Counted from the stretch's first letter, positions 43,560 through 53,551 are shown. The stretch: 64,000 nucleotides of DNA from Ignavibacteriales bacterium (GCA_016714125.1 JADJNX010000002.1:372001-436000); one strand, 5' to 3'. The notes: a model not told the origin generated them from the letters alone. Numbers and translations: made by a program.

Positions 43560-44466
43560 TTAATACACCGTCTACTACAGGAGCAGGTTTGTTTGCACCA
43601 TTGTAAAAAGTGAATTCAACAGGTGTTGGTGGTGGAACTGTTGTATTTACAGTTACATCAGGTCTGGCATATATTCTGGCTGCATTTGCACCATTTGCAT
43701 TACCCCAAGGATATTGGAAATATGCTCTTGCTGTGCTGATTCTTGCCGGTGTGGTTCCGTGAACCCAATCACAATCCCAAATTGAGAAATTTAATTGTAC
43801 TACATCACCGGCAGGTTGTGTTATGTTATAACCCAACAGCGAAACATCAATTCTCATTTCAACTTCCCAGGCTTGATCAGGAGCTGTGTCGTCACAAGAT
43901 ACTCCACCAACGGTTCTGTAACCGGCATCCCATGCAGCCCTCTGTTCTGAAGTTCTGGTGGTGTCGTTAAAATTACCATATCTGCCGATAAAACGGGGAG
44001 GTGTTCCCGGCTGAATATATTGTGGAACATTAAGGTACCACCAGGTATAAAAGAATTCAACGGCCGGTAATGGTCTGTTTGGACTTGCTTTATCTCTGAT
44101 ATTCATCAGAATTCCATCCCATCTTGCCCAGTCAGCGATACCGCCCACTGAGGAATCGGGCATCCTGAAGCCAAGATAGAGGTAATTGTCTTTTACAAGA
44201 AACTTTACGGTAGCCCGGATTGGATCAAAAATTGCATTTTCGTTAAATTCAGATCCCCATCCACTGGTAGGGAGAGCACCCGGTTGACCATAAATTACTT
44301 GTATCGAATCGGCTAAAGCCCAGTCGCCTTCGTTCATATTACCATCAAGTGTAATAGTCCCTAAAGCTTTTTTTGCCCATAAAGCATCCTCGCGGACAAC
44401 ATTCTGAGCGTTTGATAAATTAACTGCAAAAAGAAGAATGAACAAGGTTGATAACACTCGTTTCAT
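43450..44466 (-). CDS. CBM9-like exported protein, N-terminal part
   Basis: Signal peptide to LSNAQ, then a first CBM9-like unit (ITLDGNMNEGDWALADS, VKFLVKDNYLYLGFRMPDS) and the start of a second (APVVDGVLNEEVWSGAQEL). CBM9 modules bind ends of soluble glucans and other sugars. The total protein is about 640 residues and similar in plan to the 53754-55685 protein. GGAGG precedes the ATG. It lies directly after lacI in the same direction. Confidence 0.82.
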   Translation of the reverse strand: MKRVLSTLFILLFAVNLSNAQNVVREDALWAKKALGTITLDGNMNEGDWALADSIQVIYGQPGALPTSGWGSEFNENAIFDPIRATVKFLVKDNYLYLGFRMPDSSVGGIADWARWDGILMNIRDKASPNRPLPAVEFFYTWWYLNVPQYIQPGTPPRFIGRYGNFNDTTRTSEQRAAWDAGYRTVGGVSCDDTAPDQAWEVEMRIDVSLLGYNITQPAGDVVQLNFSIWDCDWVHGTTPARISTARAYFQYPWGNANGANAARIYARPDVTVNTTVPPPTPVEFTFYNGANKPAPVVDGVLNEEVWSGAQELVIAWDDTVGRSLPRNWTLPEWSVSA

Positions 44467-44514
44467 CTTTTCCTCCCGTGGATTAATGATTGATTATTGA
44501 TTTAGAAAACTTAT

Positions 44515-45549
44515 TTAAAATAATGGAGACGGATTCTGCACAAAACAGCCACACGATCCTCCAATTATTAATCCTGTTGATAACTTTTCATGATAAGATT
44601 CAAGTGGATTAACCTCACCACTAATTACTTTCAGCAAATACCTTACCGCTTTGCTTCCAAGTTCTTCAATTGGTGCATGAACAGTGGTCAGCCTTGGCGA
44701 CAAAAGTCTGCTCAAATAGATATCATCAAAACCTGTAACTGCGATGTCTTCAGGTATTTTTATTTTCATAACCTTTGCAGCTTCGTAGATACCTAAAGCC
44801 ATCATGTCATTTGCTGCAAAAACTGCCCTCGGCTTGTCGGCAAGGGTCATAAGCCGGAGAAATCCGTAATACCCCGAACGGACGCTAAAATCACCACTGA
44901 CTTCCCAACCGGGATTTCTGTCAATTCCATGTTTTGCCAATGAATCGCGGTACCCGAGAAATCTCTCTTCGGCATCACAGTTGTCTTTGGGACCTTTTAG
45001 GATGGCAATTTTTGTGTAACCATGCTCTATCAAATGGTCAACATTTGCAACAGTCCCCTGATAATTATCGATACTGATACTGATTGCCTGATCGATATCG
45101 TTTAAAGCATTGATTAACACAACCGGTCGCCTGCTTCTGGCTATTATTTCGGGCACCTCTTTGTGAATTTGTGGTGCCATCATAATTACTCCGTCAACTC
45201 TGCCACTCGACATAAAATCGATAAGAGTTTCAACGGCATTTCTCTGACTGTGTGAACTAGCCACAATTATAAATTTATTCCACCTGTGGGCTTCTTCATC
45301 AATCCCGTGAATGATGTCAGTAAAAAATTCACCACTTAAATCTGGAAGTATAACACCTATCGTATCGGTCATACTTGTAGAAAGTCCTCTTGCAAGGGGA
45401 CTTGGTTTGTAATCAATCTCGTCTGCGATACGCAAAATTTTATTTTTAGTCTCGTCTTTGATCGATCTGCTGTTGTTGAACGCACGCGACACTGTCGCTA
45501 TGGAAACTCCGGCAAGTTTTGCAAGTTCGTGGATGTTTTTTCGTGTCAT
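44515..45549 (-). CDS. LacI-family transcriptional regulator
   Basis: 344 residues: HTH and hinge (IHELAKLAGVSIATVSRAFN, YKPSPLARGLS, 4-58), then a periplasmic-binding-protein-like sensor domain (DTIGVILPDLSGEFFTDIIHG, GVIMMAPQ, AVTGFDDIYLSRLLSPRLTT). It probably senses a glucan-derived sugar and controls the cluster. A matching palindrome is at 55756-55769. It is encoded between the ABC importer and the CBM9/TonB genes. The C terminus carries GGSCGC, an unusual cysteine pair just before the end. Confidence 0.93.
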   Translation of the reverse strand: MTRKNIHELAKLAGVSIATVSRAFNNSRSIKDETKNKILRIADEIDYKPSPLARGLSTSMTDTIGVILPDLSGEFFTDIIHGIDEEAHRWNKFIIVASSHSQRNAVETLIDFMSSGRVDGVIMMAPQIHKEVPEIIARSRRPVVLINALNDIDQAISISIDNYQGTVANVDHLIEHGYTKIAILKGPKDNCDAEERFLGYRDSLAKHGIDRNPGWEVSGDFSVRSGYYGFLRLMTLADKPRAVFAANDMMALGIYEAAKVMKIKIPEDIAVTGFDDIYLSRLLSPRLTTVHAPIEELGSKAVRYLLKVISGEVNPLESYHEKLSTGLIIGGSCGCFVQNPSPLF

Positions 45550-45576
45550 TTCAGTTTGTAGTATAATCTTTAAAAT

Positions 45577-45601
45577 GGAATAAAAACTGAGTTTTTATTC
45601 C
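45577..45601. terminator. AT-rich perfect hairpin between the ABC importer genes and lacI
   Basis: GGAATAAAAAC (45577-45587) pairs with GTTTTTATTCC (45591-45601), with a three-base loop. It lies 28 bases upstream of the lacI start. It could end the importer transcript or act as an autoregulatory site, but its sequence is unlike the palindrome at 55756. Confidence 0.5.
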
Positions 45602-45631
45602 TTTGACTTTCAACTTTGTTAATAAAAACAT

Positions 45632-46441
45632 TTATTCCTTTACACTCCCCATCATTATCCCTTTTATGTAATACTTTTGCAAAACAAGGAACAAGAGCAT
45701 AACGGGAAGGATTGTTATAACACTCCCTGCCATCATCAGTTCGGGATCTTTTGTATGTTCCCCCATCAGATTTGCCAGCGCAACAGGCAGAGTGTACATA
45801 CTGCTGTCATTAAATACGATCAGGGGCCAAAGGAAATCGTTCCATGTCCCCATAAAAGTAAATATTGCAAGTGTCACCATCACCGGCATCGCCAGTGGTA
45901 CTATAATCTTGTAATAAATCTGGAAATCTGTTGCACCATCAATTCGTGCCGATTCAATCAAACTGTCTGGAATTGCCATTACATACTGTCTGATGAGAAA
46001 TATCCCAAAAACATTTGCAAGTCCCGGTACCAGAATCGCCATATATGTATTCAAAAACCCAAATTCTTTTAACATCAAAAACAGCGGTAACATCGTAACC
46101 TGTGATGGGATCACCATCGAACTCAGGAGCATTTTAAATATTGTATCCTTGCCCCGAAACCGGTATTTTGCAAAAGCAAATCCCGCCATTGAGTTAAATA
46201 CCAAAGAAACGACTGTCACCATCGTTGAAATCAACACACTGTTGATCAGGTTTCTTGAAACATCCAGCCTTGAAAAAAGTGTCTCATACTGTATAAATGT
46301 AAACTCATCGGGGAAAAACCTCGGTGGAAAAACTGAAGCGTGCCCGTCAAACATAAACGATGCCGACAACATCCAGATGAATGGAGCAAGAGTTAAAAAT
46401 CCTGTAATGATAAGGAAAGCATATAATAAATATTTTCTCAT
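45632..46441 (-). CDS. ABC sugar transporter permease, MalG type
   Basis: 269 residues, six membrane segments, with the inner-membrane-component signature around EAA..G (DSLIESARIDGATDFQIYYKIIVPL). Family CUT1 (carbohydrate uptake). Its ATG follows the stop of the partner permease without a gap. No ATPase gene is present in the cluster. Confidence 0.94.
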   Translation of the reverse strand: MRKYLLYAFLIITGFLTLAPFIWMLSASFMFDGHASVFPPRFFPDEFTFIQYETLFSRLDVSRNLINSVLISTMVTVVSLVFNSMAGFAFAKYRFRGKDTIFKMLLSSMVIPSQVTMLPLFLMLKEFGFLNTYMAILVPGLANVFGIFLIRQYVMAIPDSLIESARIDGATDFQIYYKIIVPLAMPVMVTLAIFTFMGTWNDFLWPLIVFNDSSMYTLPVALANLMGEHTKDPELMMAGSVITILPVMLLFLVLQKYYIKGIMMGSVKE

Positions 46442-47314
46442 TTATGCCTCCCGCCTCTTCTGAACCCACATCTGAATAAGTGTACCCGCGAGAATGATCA
46501 CAAACAGTACAAATGCAATCGCTGATGAATAACCCATGTTCCACCAACGGAAACCCTCTTGATACATGTAAAGAACAATACTGAGTGTACTGTCCAACGG
46601 ACCCCCTTGGGTCATGATATAAGGTTCTGCAAACAACTGGAAATAACCGATCATCGTGATGATTGTTATAAACACGGTTGTGGGTGCCAACATCGGAAGT
46701 GTAATCTTCGTAAATCTCTGCCAGCCATTAGCCCCTTCAATTTGTGCGGCTTCATAAAGTTCTTCAGGGATGTTCTGGAGTCCGGCAATAAAGATTATCA
46801 TGTTATAGCCAAAATTTTTCCAGATCGATAAAATTATAATCGATGGCATCGACCAAAATGGATCCCCAAGCCAGTCAATTTTTTCAATTCCGACAAAACT
46901 TAAACCATAATTCAATAGTCCAAATTCGGGATGATAAATAAACCGCCAAACAATCGAAACTGCAACGAGTGTTGTTACGACAGGCATAAAATATACAAGC
47001 CGAAAAATCCCTTTAAATTTCACAAGTTTTGAATTTAGAATCATCGCTGCACCAAGTGACACAGCAATAGAAATTGGTCCCGATATAATCACAAAATAGA
47101 AGGTATTTGTCAGCGCCTTCCAAAACAACTGGTTATCAAATAGCTTATAATAATTATCCAAACCTGTAAATCTGAATTTACTGTAATCCCCAATGGCATA
47201 GATATCAAAATCAGTAAAACTGATTATGAATGCACTTATTACGGGGATAAAGAAAAACACAAATATCGCCGTAAGTGCCGGTGCCAAAAAGAAATATACA
47301 GGTTTAAATTTCAT
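46442..47314 (-). CDS. ABC sugar transporter permease, MalF type
   Basis: 290 residues, six membrane segments, with the EAA loop ELYEAAQIEGANGWQRFTKI. It forms the CUT1 channel with the 45632 protein and receives ligand from the lipoprotein encoded upstream. The 93-base gap between them includes an ATACCTA array. Confidence 0.94.
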   Translation of the reverse strand: MKFKPVYFFLAPALTAIFVFFFIPVISAFIISFTDFDIYAIGDYSKFRFTGLDNYYKLFDNQLFWKALTNTFYFVIISGPISIAVSLGAAMILNSKLVKFKGIFRLVYFMPVVTTLVAVSIVWRFIYHPEFGLLNYGLSFVGIEKIDWLGDPFWSMPSIIILSIWKNFGYNMIIFIAGLQNIPEELYEAAQIEGANGWQRFTKITLPMLAPTTVFITIITMIGYFQLFAEPYIMTQGGPLDSTLSIVLYMYQEGFRWWNMGYSSAIAFVLFVIILAGTLIQMWVQKRREA

Positions 47315-47379
47315 CTTTTATCTATTAATTAAAAAATATTCAATGCTTAATCGAAACTCCCAACCACTGCAAAACCAAA

Positions 47380-47416
47380 ATAATACCTAATACTTAATAC
47401 TTAATACTTAATACCT
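47380..47416 (-). repeat. ATACCTA/ATACTTA tandem repeat at the 3' end of the binding-protein gene
   Basis: Four to five 7-8 base units. It overlaps the last codons of the binding-protein gene, whose stop is at 47408. Related to the arrays at 20179 and 22399. Confidence 0.7.
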
Positions 47417-48715
47417 GGAAATCATCCACCTTCTCTTCTCAAGTATAATATCAACTCCTTTGTCCATCTCCTTCATTGCTTCTTCTGCTGTCATGGTTCC
47501 GCGGGCTGCGTATTCTGCATATTGTTGAAGTTTTGAAAAAACTATCTGTTCCCATTCAGCAATTTTTGGGGTTGGCATCACATACTGAAACTGTTCATAA
47601 AACGACTTTATAAAAGGGTCATCTCTAAAAATTGGTTCATCCCAAGCAGAACGAAGAGCCGGAAGATTATTGGTCACTTTGTAAAATTCGAGCTGGGTCT
47701 TTTTTGTTGATAAAAATTCAATAAATTTCCAAACTTCAGGCTTGGACTTTGAACTCTTAAACATTACAAGACTTGATCCTCCCGCCAGACTAACTCCGGG
47801 TGAACTGTGTTTTCCGGGAATCGGCATCGTCCCCCACTTTTCTCCGGTTGAATCCTTCATCCATTTTTTGAATTCGGGTATGTTCCAGGGACCCGAGATA
47901 TACATTGCAAAAAATTCCTGTTCAAATGCCTGATAAACATTGGTGACCTGCGAAACACCCATCGGGGTCAATCGTTCTTTATGAAACTGTATCAAATATT
48001 TAAAAGCTTCCACAAACTCCGGAGCACTGAAATTCCCATAAGTCCAGTTATCCCGTAAAATATCTGACCCGTTTTGTAAACCAAAAATTACAAAAGGAGC
48101 CCATTCATTAGTTGGAAGATAGATAGCATATTTGTTTGGATCATTCTGATATTTTACAATCTTTCGGGAGAGATCAAGCAGTTCTTCCCAGTTTTTGGGT
48201 GGTTCATCATAACCGACTTTTTTAAAAATATCTTTCCTGTAATAGATCAGTCTTGTATCGATATACCACGGAATCCCGTAAATTTTCCCCGTCACTTCAT
48301 TTGTTTGCCAGATTCCGGTAAAATAGTTCTCAGCTTTTATCTTACTGCTTTTTGAAATAAAATCGTCGAGAGGTTCAAGTGCGTCAAGCATAACAAACTG
48401 TGGAACCCATGTATTTCCCAACTGACAAAGATCGGGCATGTTGTCAGCAGCAAAAGAGGAGATCAATTTTTCCTGAGCCGCAGTCCAGGGAATCATTTGA
48501 ACTTTTACTTTAATTCCCGGATTCTGTTTTTCAAATTCCGGAATCAAAATTTTAATTTTTTCTCCCTCAGATCCCATTCCCCAAAATGAGATTTCTTTAA
48601 CACTACTCTCCTGTTTACTACATCCAACAAGTAATAAAATAAGTGGAAGCAAGACGAGTCCTCCCGTCAAAACCAATCGATTAATAAGGCCACCTTGCTT
48701 CCCGTAACTACTCAT
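47408..48715 (-). CDS. ABC sugar transporter solute-binding lipoprotein
   Basis: 435 residues with a lipobox (LILLLVGCSKQ). Family 1 extracellular binding protein features: EISFWGMGSEGEKIKILIPE, NPGIKVKVQMIPWT, GIPWYIDTRLIYYRKDIFKK, GWSLV-like LAGGSSLVMFKSSKSK. It captures oligosaccharides in the periplasm for the two permeases. The ATG overlaps the stop of the T9SS glycoamylase-type gene (ATGA), so enzyme and binding protein are translationally coupled, which ties substrate to enzyme product. Confidence 0.93.
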   Translation of the reverse strand: MSSYGKQGGLINRLVLTGGLVLLPLILLLVGCSKQESSVKEISFWGMGSEGEKIKILIPEFEKQNPGIKVKVQMIPWTAAQEKLISSFAADNMPDLCQLGNTWVPQFVMLDALEPLDDFISKSSKIKAENYFTGIWQTNEVTGKIYGIPWYIDTRLIYYRKDIFKKVGYDEPPKNWEELLDLSRKIVKYQNDPNKYAIYLPTNEWAPFVIFGLQNGSDILRDNWTYGNFSAPEFVEAFKYLIQFHKERLTPMGVSQVTNVYQAFEQEFFAMYISGPWNIPEFKKWMKDSTGEKWGTMPIPGKHSSPGVSLAGGSSLVMFKSSKSKPEVWKFIEFLSTKKTQLEFYKVTNNLPALRSAWDEPIFRDDPFIKSFYEQFQYVMPTPKIAEWEQIVFSKLQQYAEYAARGTMTAEEAMKEMDKGVDIILEKRRWMISRY

Positions 48716-49014
48716 TTCAACAAAACCATTTTACCACTAAGTACCTTTTCTCCTGATGTAATCCTGTAGATATACACTCCTGATGGTACCTGTTTGCCTG
48801 AAGTTGTTATTCCACTCCAGATAAATTCATTTCTTCCGGTTTGATAAATTTCTTCAATATCAAATACCCTGTTTGCAAGGGCATCATAAATTTCAATCCC
48901 CACTTTTCCACTCTCAGGAAGATCAAAAACCAAATTTGTTGAAGGATTAAAGGGATTGGGATAATTCCCCTGAAGTTTTAAACTCAGTTGGAGTTTGTGG
49001 CAACTCATCCTCAA
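48712..49014 (-). CDS. T9SS sorting domain of the glycoamylase-fold enzyme (C-terminal part)
   Basis: Reads LQGNYPNPFNPSTNLVFDLP ... VPSGVYIYRITSGEKVLSGK, a complete type A sorting domain. It is separated from the enzyme by one extra A in TTTT/AAAA 48976-48979; corrected, the text runs TEFKLQGNYPNP. The methionine at 49014 is not a real start. Confidence 0.85.
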   Translation of the reverse strand: MRMSCHKLQLSLKLQGNYPNPFNPSTNLVFDLPESGKVGIEIYDALANRVFDIEEIYQTGRNEFIWSGITTSGKQVPSGVYIYRITSGEKVLSGKMVLLK

Positions 49015-50956
49015 CCGAAGTGGTGGTATCCGCAGTAAAACCTACTGCCGTCAACATCGGAGCTATCTCAGGGTTTTTCATGAAATTATTCCAAAGCAAC
49101 CCTGTTCTGTAATTTTCAATCATCGCGAGGATTGGACCCTGATCGATGGCAAGATAACTTGAAGCAAACCAGTTTTGCTGCGGATTAAATGCATCCTTAA
49201 AGCCGTAAACTCCCCACAAACTTGCGCCATAGGTCCTGTACATATTCTTTAATGCTCCCATCGATTCAACAGGGGTGTAGGGCATCGAAGAAAGAGCCGC
49301 TGTGGGTGCAATGGTACCATTGTCTCCCCAACTTGTCGGTTCATGAGCAGAATAACCCCATGGATTATCCGAGGCTGTCAGTCCCCATGTATTGGCATTG
49401 TAGCCGGCATATCCTTTTGGATTGGCGATACAGTAGGCTCTGTTTACGAGCGTCTGATTTTTGTTATGTTCAAAATAGTTGGCAAACATATCCCTTTTAT
49501 GCCTCGGATCGAATCCCAGGTAAGAATAGTGTGCAAAGAAAAGAGGTCCACCTGTGTTTTGTCCAACCCATAAACGGTGCCCGTAATAGGTTCCTGTGTT
49601 CTGGTATCCCGAGTTAACCGTCCATCCAAGCCAATAAGCTTGTGCCGGCATTGGAAAAGTGGGAGACGCAACTGCGAGCAGATACATGATCATGGCTTCC
49701 ATATAACCCGTAACGGGCATATTCATTTGCCAGCCATAGTTTGGTGACCAGTGCCAGTAAAGTTTATAGGTGTTGGAATAGCGTCTGTACCAGTTCCATT
49801 CAACCGATTCCCAGGCCTCTGTAAGTTTTGTTCTTAGCTCTGTTTCGAGTGGAGTTGCAGCATCAAAATACCCTCTCAAAGTCAAAAGTCCCTGCACCAT
49901 AAATGCAGTTTCGACCAAATCTCCACCATTATCATAGGTACTAAAAGCAATGACATCACCTGTGGTGCCATTAAGCCAGTGTGACCATGCACCATGGAAT
50001 CTGTCAGCTTTTGTGAGGAGGAAGTTTACAATTTTTAAGGCTCTTTCTGCACCCTCCTGGCGGGTAATGTAGCCTCTTTCGATTCCAACAGGGATTCCCA
50101 TTACTCCAAAACCGGAGCCTCCGATTGTTACCGTCTCACCGCTGTTAAGTCTCTCTCGAGCAAGTCCTGAGACGGGGTGGGCATAGTGCCAAAAATAGCG
50201 AAATGTGGCTGCTTGCACCATATCAAGAAAATCTTCATCAGTCATCATTGAGGTGGTTACAGGAAGGTCAACTGTTCTGTCTGACTCATTATACGATGAA
50301 TCAAATGCAGTAATTGCAAATACACGGGAATTCCCCATCGCACCCGTCCACTCATAATAATAGTTTTCGTTTGGAGTTGTATTTCCAATTCTGATATAAT
50401 TACCACCCTCTTTTTTGTAGATGTTGTATCCCATAACATCATTTTCGGGACTTTTCATCCATCTAAGATCGAAGTGTTTTTCATACCCCTTTGCTACCGG
50501 AAGAGCCGGAATGGATGGTGGAACAGGATCAATACTCCCTTTCAACACCATTCTCACTTCATCAATAAAGGTGATTCTTTGGGTTGTATCCGCTGCATTC
50601 TTTGCAAAGAAAACATATTTAATTTTTGTGAGATCGGTTGATCCTGCGTTATTCCTGAAAATTGACAACGGAACCAGTACCCTCTTCCATGAATAGGCGG
50701 GAAGATCACTCAGATAGTTGGACATTGGAACACTTCCCGTCTGCTGTCCTGTATTATCCTGAAGATAAAGTTTTGGCAGAAGGTTTCCGCTGATGGGAGT
50801 TTCCGAAAAAATGTAAAAACTGAGTGTATCTTTGTTATTCACATTAAATAACGGATTTCCTGCTCCTGCAACTCCCAAACGCCAATCACCCGCTTCCATC
50901 GATTTCCAACGAAGTTTAAGTGCATTGGTACCCGAGAAAACATGGAGATTTGACAC
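48947..50956 (-). CDS. Secreted glycoamylase-fold glucanase (PF10091 type, GH144-like), main part
   Basis: Order: sugar-binding-like sandwich (to ~135), FN3-like module (FDLRWMKSPENDVMGYNIYK, 150-235), then the (alpha/alpha)6 glycoamylase domain (about 240-640) with GSGFGVMGIPVGIERGYIT, NGGDLVETAFMVQGL, WHWSPNYGWQMNMPVTGYME, IAPTAALSSMPYTP and IDQGPILAMIENY. It is related to the lipoprotein at 33980. Full protein about 800 residues with signal peptide and T9SS domain in the flanking entries. Likely extracellular endo-glucanase; beta-1,2-glucan is the best-characterised substrate of this fold, specificity unproven. Confidence 0.87.
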   Translation of the reverse strand: MSNLHVFSGTNALKLRWKSMEAGDWRLGVAGAGNPLFNVNNKDTLSFYIFSETPISGNLLPKLYLQDNTGQQTGSVPMSNYLSDLPAYSWKRVLVPLSIFRNNAGSTDLTKIKYVFFAKNAADTTQRITFIDEVRMVLKGSIDPVPPSIPALPVAKGYEKHFDLRWMKSPENDVMGYNIYKKEGGNYIRIGNTTPNENYYYEWTGAMGNSRVFAITAFDSSYNESDRTVDLPVTTSMMTDEDFLDMVQAATFRYFWHYAHPVSGLARERLNSGETVTIGGSGFGVMGIPVGIERGYITRQEGAERALKIVNFLLTKADRFHGAWSHWLNGTTGDVIAFSTYDNGGDLVETAFMVQGLLTLRGYFDAATPLETELRTKLTEAWESVEWNWYRRYSNTYKLYWHWSPNYGWQMNMPVTGYMEAMIMYLLAVASPTFPMPAQAYWLGWTVNSGYQNTGTYYGHRLWVGQNTGGPLFFAHYSYLGFDPRHKRDMFANYFEHNKNQTLVNRAYCIANPKGYAGYNANTWGLTASDNPWGYSAHEPTSWGDNGTIAPTAALSSMPYTPVESMGALKNMYRTYGASLWGVYGFKDAFNPQQNWFASSYLAIDQGPILAMIENYRTGLLWNNFMKNPEIAPMLTAVGFTADTTTSVEDELPQTPTEFKTSGELSQSL

Positions 50957-50969
50957 CGGAAATTTGCTG

Positions 50970-51119
50970 TCAAAAGATCAGTTCAACAAATGCCGGTGAA
51001 CTGTAAGAGCCAAGACTTGGATCCCAGTAGGAGGCTACTGCACTGTTCGAGAAGAATACAAAATCCTGCCCGGACACAAGTCCAAAAAACGCAACAATAA
51101 ATATTGTCAGATATTTCAT
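50970..51119 (-). CDS. N-terminal signal peptide part of the glycoamylase-fold glucanase
   Basis: MKYLTIFIVAFFGLVSGQDFV, then about 30 residues (SYWDPSLGSYSSPAFVELIF) before a stop caused by one extra base in the A4 run 50972-50975. Corrected, the text runs ELIFDSKFPVSNLHVFSGT into the main part. It shows that the true gene starts at 51119. Confidence 0.75.
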   Translation of the reverse strand: MKYLTIFIVAFFGLVSGQDFVFFSNSAVASYWDPSLGSYSSPAFVELIF

Positions 51120-51160
51120 CCGGCTATGGTTCCTGAATTGTCCATTTAGATCAATTCTTT

Positions 51161-53551
51161 TTAATTTTTATTTCCAAGCGTGACTTTGACAGTCACCCGG
51201 CTTTTTGTCACTGGTTTTATTACATTGCCATCGTATTCTTTCCCATCAACCTGAATCGAGGCTACTCCACCCGAAACATGATCGGGGTTGACCACTTCAA
51301 TCTCAAAACTGCAACCTCTGTAAAGTCTTTTGATCTTAAATCCATCCCACTCTGCAGGAATCGCAGGATCAATCAATAATCCTCCATCAACTGCCCGGAC
51401 TCCAAGAATCCAATCAACTATTACTTTTTGATACCATGAAGCTGAACCTGTGTACCATGTCCATCCCGCTCTTCCATAATTTGGTGAGTCAGGTCCGTCG
51501 ATATTCCCGGGGGTGACATAAGGTTCGGCTGACCAAAGGTCAGGATCCATTCCATTTAGTATCGGGGAGATTCCTTCAAATACTTTGTATGCTGTCTCGC
51601 TCTGTTTTAACTTCGCGAAAGCCCAGATTGACCAGGTGGCAGCGTGCATATATACTCCGCCATTTTCCCTTTTACCGGGTGCATAACGGGAAAGATAACC
51701 GATATATTTATCGGGTACACTGTATGCAGGTTGAAGCAACAATGTGCCGTTTTTCTTTAAAAGATATTTTTCAACTGCCTGAAGTGCCAGTTCCTGTTTG
51801 TTCAATGGAGCTATATCACTCATCACCGACCAGGTTTGTGGATTAAGGAAAATTCTTCCCTGAGTGTTTTCTGCGGAACCAAATTTTTCGCCGTTATCCT
51901 TGGTACCACGATAATAATATTCACCGTCCCAGGCATATTTGTTAAATGCGGCTTTAATTTTTTCGGCTCCTGAAAGAAGACGCGCCTCGGTGGATTTGTC
52001 CCCTTTTTGATTGGCAATTTCCGCAAATTCTGTTAAAACATAGTAGAAAAATTCAGCCATCCACACCGATTCACCCCTCATTTCGAGACCAACGGCGCTT
52101 AATCCGTCGTTCCAGTCGCCGGCACCAATAAGGGGAATTCCACGACTGCTTAACCTCGAAAAGACAACATTAATCGCTCTGAGTGAGTGATCATAAAGTG
52201 ATTCTTTTAGGTCTTTATTATCATAATATTCAATTTTTGTATCTACGAAGGAGAGATTACCTGTTTCTTTTATATACATCGAGAGAATAAAAGGGAGCCA
52301 TAACAAATCGTCAACCATTTTGGTAGGAAGCCCGGTCTCTGAGATAGGATGCCACCAATGAAGAACCGTGCCCTCTTCAAACTGATGGGCAGCATGAAGT
52401 TTTAACTGGTCTTCTGTTCTTTTTGGATCAATTGGCAGCCAGACCAAAGAGTCCTGTAGCTGATCCCTGAATCCAAATGCACCACTCTGCTGGTAGTATG
52501 CAGTTCTTCCCCAAAGCCTGCCCGCAATTGCCTGATATCTCAACCATTTATTAACAAGCAGATTCATCGAGCTGTCGGGAGTTTCTATCTCCAGAGTTGA
52601 TAACATTCCATTCCACATCTGCTTCACAGCTTTAAGAGCTGAATCAACATCGGCGGGAGTAGAGTATTTTTTCATCTTGCCTTCAATCTCTGAAAGCTCT
52701 TTAACCAAACCAAGATGGTAAATTACTGTATCTTCCTGCCCGGCATCAATTACCAGTTCGTTTTTTAAACAGGCAATTGGATCGTTCCACGATCCGGTTT
52801 GTTGTTTCAATTCTGTTCCATATAATGCTGCAGGATGGATCAGATCGCCATAGTTCCCTATGAAATTCTCTTTTTCGGATTCATAAGAGGCAACTTTTTT
52901 GTTAACCCCAAAAAATCCATGATATTGATAATCTATGTTCCAATGCCCGCGGTCACCAAGTGGGATTTCCCACAATCTTTTGGTACCGTGCATATAATTG
53001 CCATCGGCATTAAAAGCGGTCTCTATAAAAGTTTTATGGAATTCACGGTGAAAATCAGCCGATGAACCCAAACACCACTCAAAATAAGTGAAAAGGGATA
53101 AAGAAACTTTTTGACCTGAATTGTTGATGAACCTTACATTCCAAACTTCGAGTGTATCGTTTAATGGAACAAAAACAGTCATCTCAATTCTGATTCCTTT
53201 GTATTCCGAAGTGAAGACAGTGTAACCAAAACCGTATCTGCACTCATAAAAATCCAAGGGAGTCTTAACGGGCATAAATGTGGGGCTCCACACTTCGCCT
53301 GTTTCATTATTTTTAACATAAAGATATTTACCCCAGTTATCCTGTATCAGATCCTGGTGCCAGCGATTAACCCGGTTAAACTCTGAATGGGTCAGCCAGC
53401 TAAATCCTCCTCCGGTCTGCGAAATCACAAGCCCGTAATCACCATTCGATATAACATTCACCCAAGGTTTGGGGGTGTCATATCGTTTTATTACATATTC
53501 GTTGCCGTCGGCTGAAAAATATCCATATTTTGTTTCAAATAATCGTTCCAA
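51161..53551 (-). CDS. Glycoside phosphorylase, family GH94 (cellobiose-phosphorylase type)
   Basis: 796 residues, no signal peptide. The N terminus (YGYFSADGNEYVIKRYDTPK, GDYGLVISQTGGGFSW) and catalytic barrel (SGAFGFRDQLQDSL, IGAGDWNDGLS at 475-485, WCCQ absent, GRAGWTWYTGSASWYQK) match GH94. It splits beta-linked glucobiose or oligosaccharides with phosphate, giving glucose-1-phosphate and saving ATP. The size fits cellobiose, laminaribiose or chitobiose phosphorylases rather than the longer ~1,100-residue beta-1,2-oligoglucan phosphorylases, so linkage remains open. Cytoplasmic partner of the ABC importer. Confidence 0.93.
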   Translation of the reverse strand: MERLFETKYGYFSADGNEYVIKRYDTPKPWVNVISNGDYGLVISQTGGGFSWLTHSEFNRVNRWHQDLIQDNWGKYLYVKNNETGEVWSPTFMPVKTPLDFYECRYGFGYTVFTSEYKGIRIEMTVFVPLNDTLEVWNVRFINNSGQKVSLSLFTYFEWCLGSSADFHREFHKTFIETAFNADGNYMHGTKRLWEIPLGDRGHWNIDYQYHGFFGVNKKVASYESEKENFIGNYGDLIHPAALYGTELKQQTGSWNDPIACLKNELVIDAGQEDTVIYHLGLVKELSEIEGKMKKYSTPADVDSALKAVKQMWNGMLSTLEIETPDSSMNLLVNKWLRYQAIAGRLWGRTAYYQQSGAFGFRDQLQDSLVWLPIDPKRTEDQLKLHAAHQFEEGTVLHWWHPISETGLPTKMVDDLLWLPFILSMYIKETGNLSFVDTKIEYYDNKDLKESLYDHSLRAINVVFSRLSSRGIPLIGAGDWNDGLSAVGLEMRGESVWMAEFFYYVLTEFAEIANQKGDKSTEARLLSGAEKIKAAFNKYAWDGEYYYRGTKDNGEKFGSAENTQGRIFLNPQTWSVMSDIAPLNKQELALQAVEKYLLKKNGTLLLQPAYSVPDKYIGYLSRYAPGKRENGGVYMHAATWSIWAFAKLKQSETAYKVFEGISPILNGMDPDLWSAEPYVTPGNIDGPDSPNYGRAGWTWYTGSASWYQKVIVDWILGVRAVDGGLLIDPAIPAEWDGFKIKRLYRGCSFEIEVVNPDHVSGGVASIQVDGKEYDGNVIKPVTKSRVTVKVTLGNKN

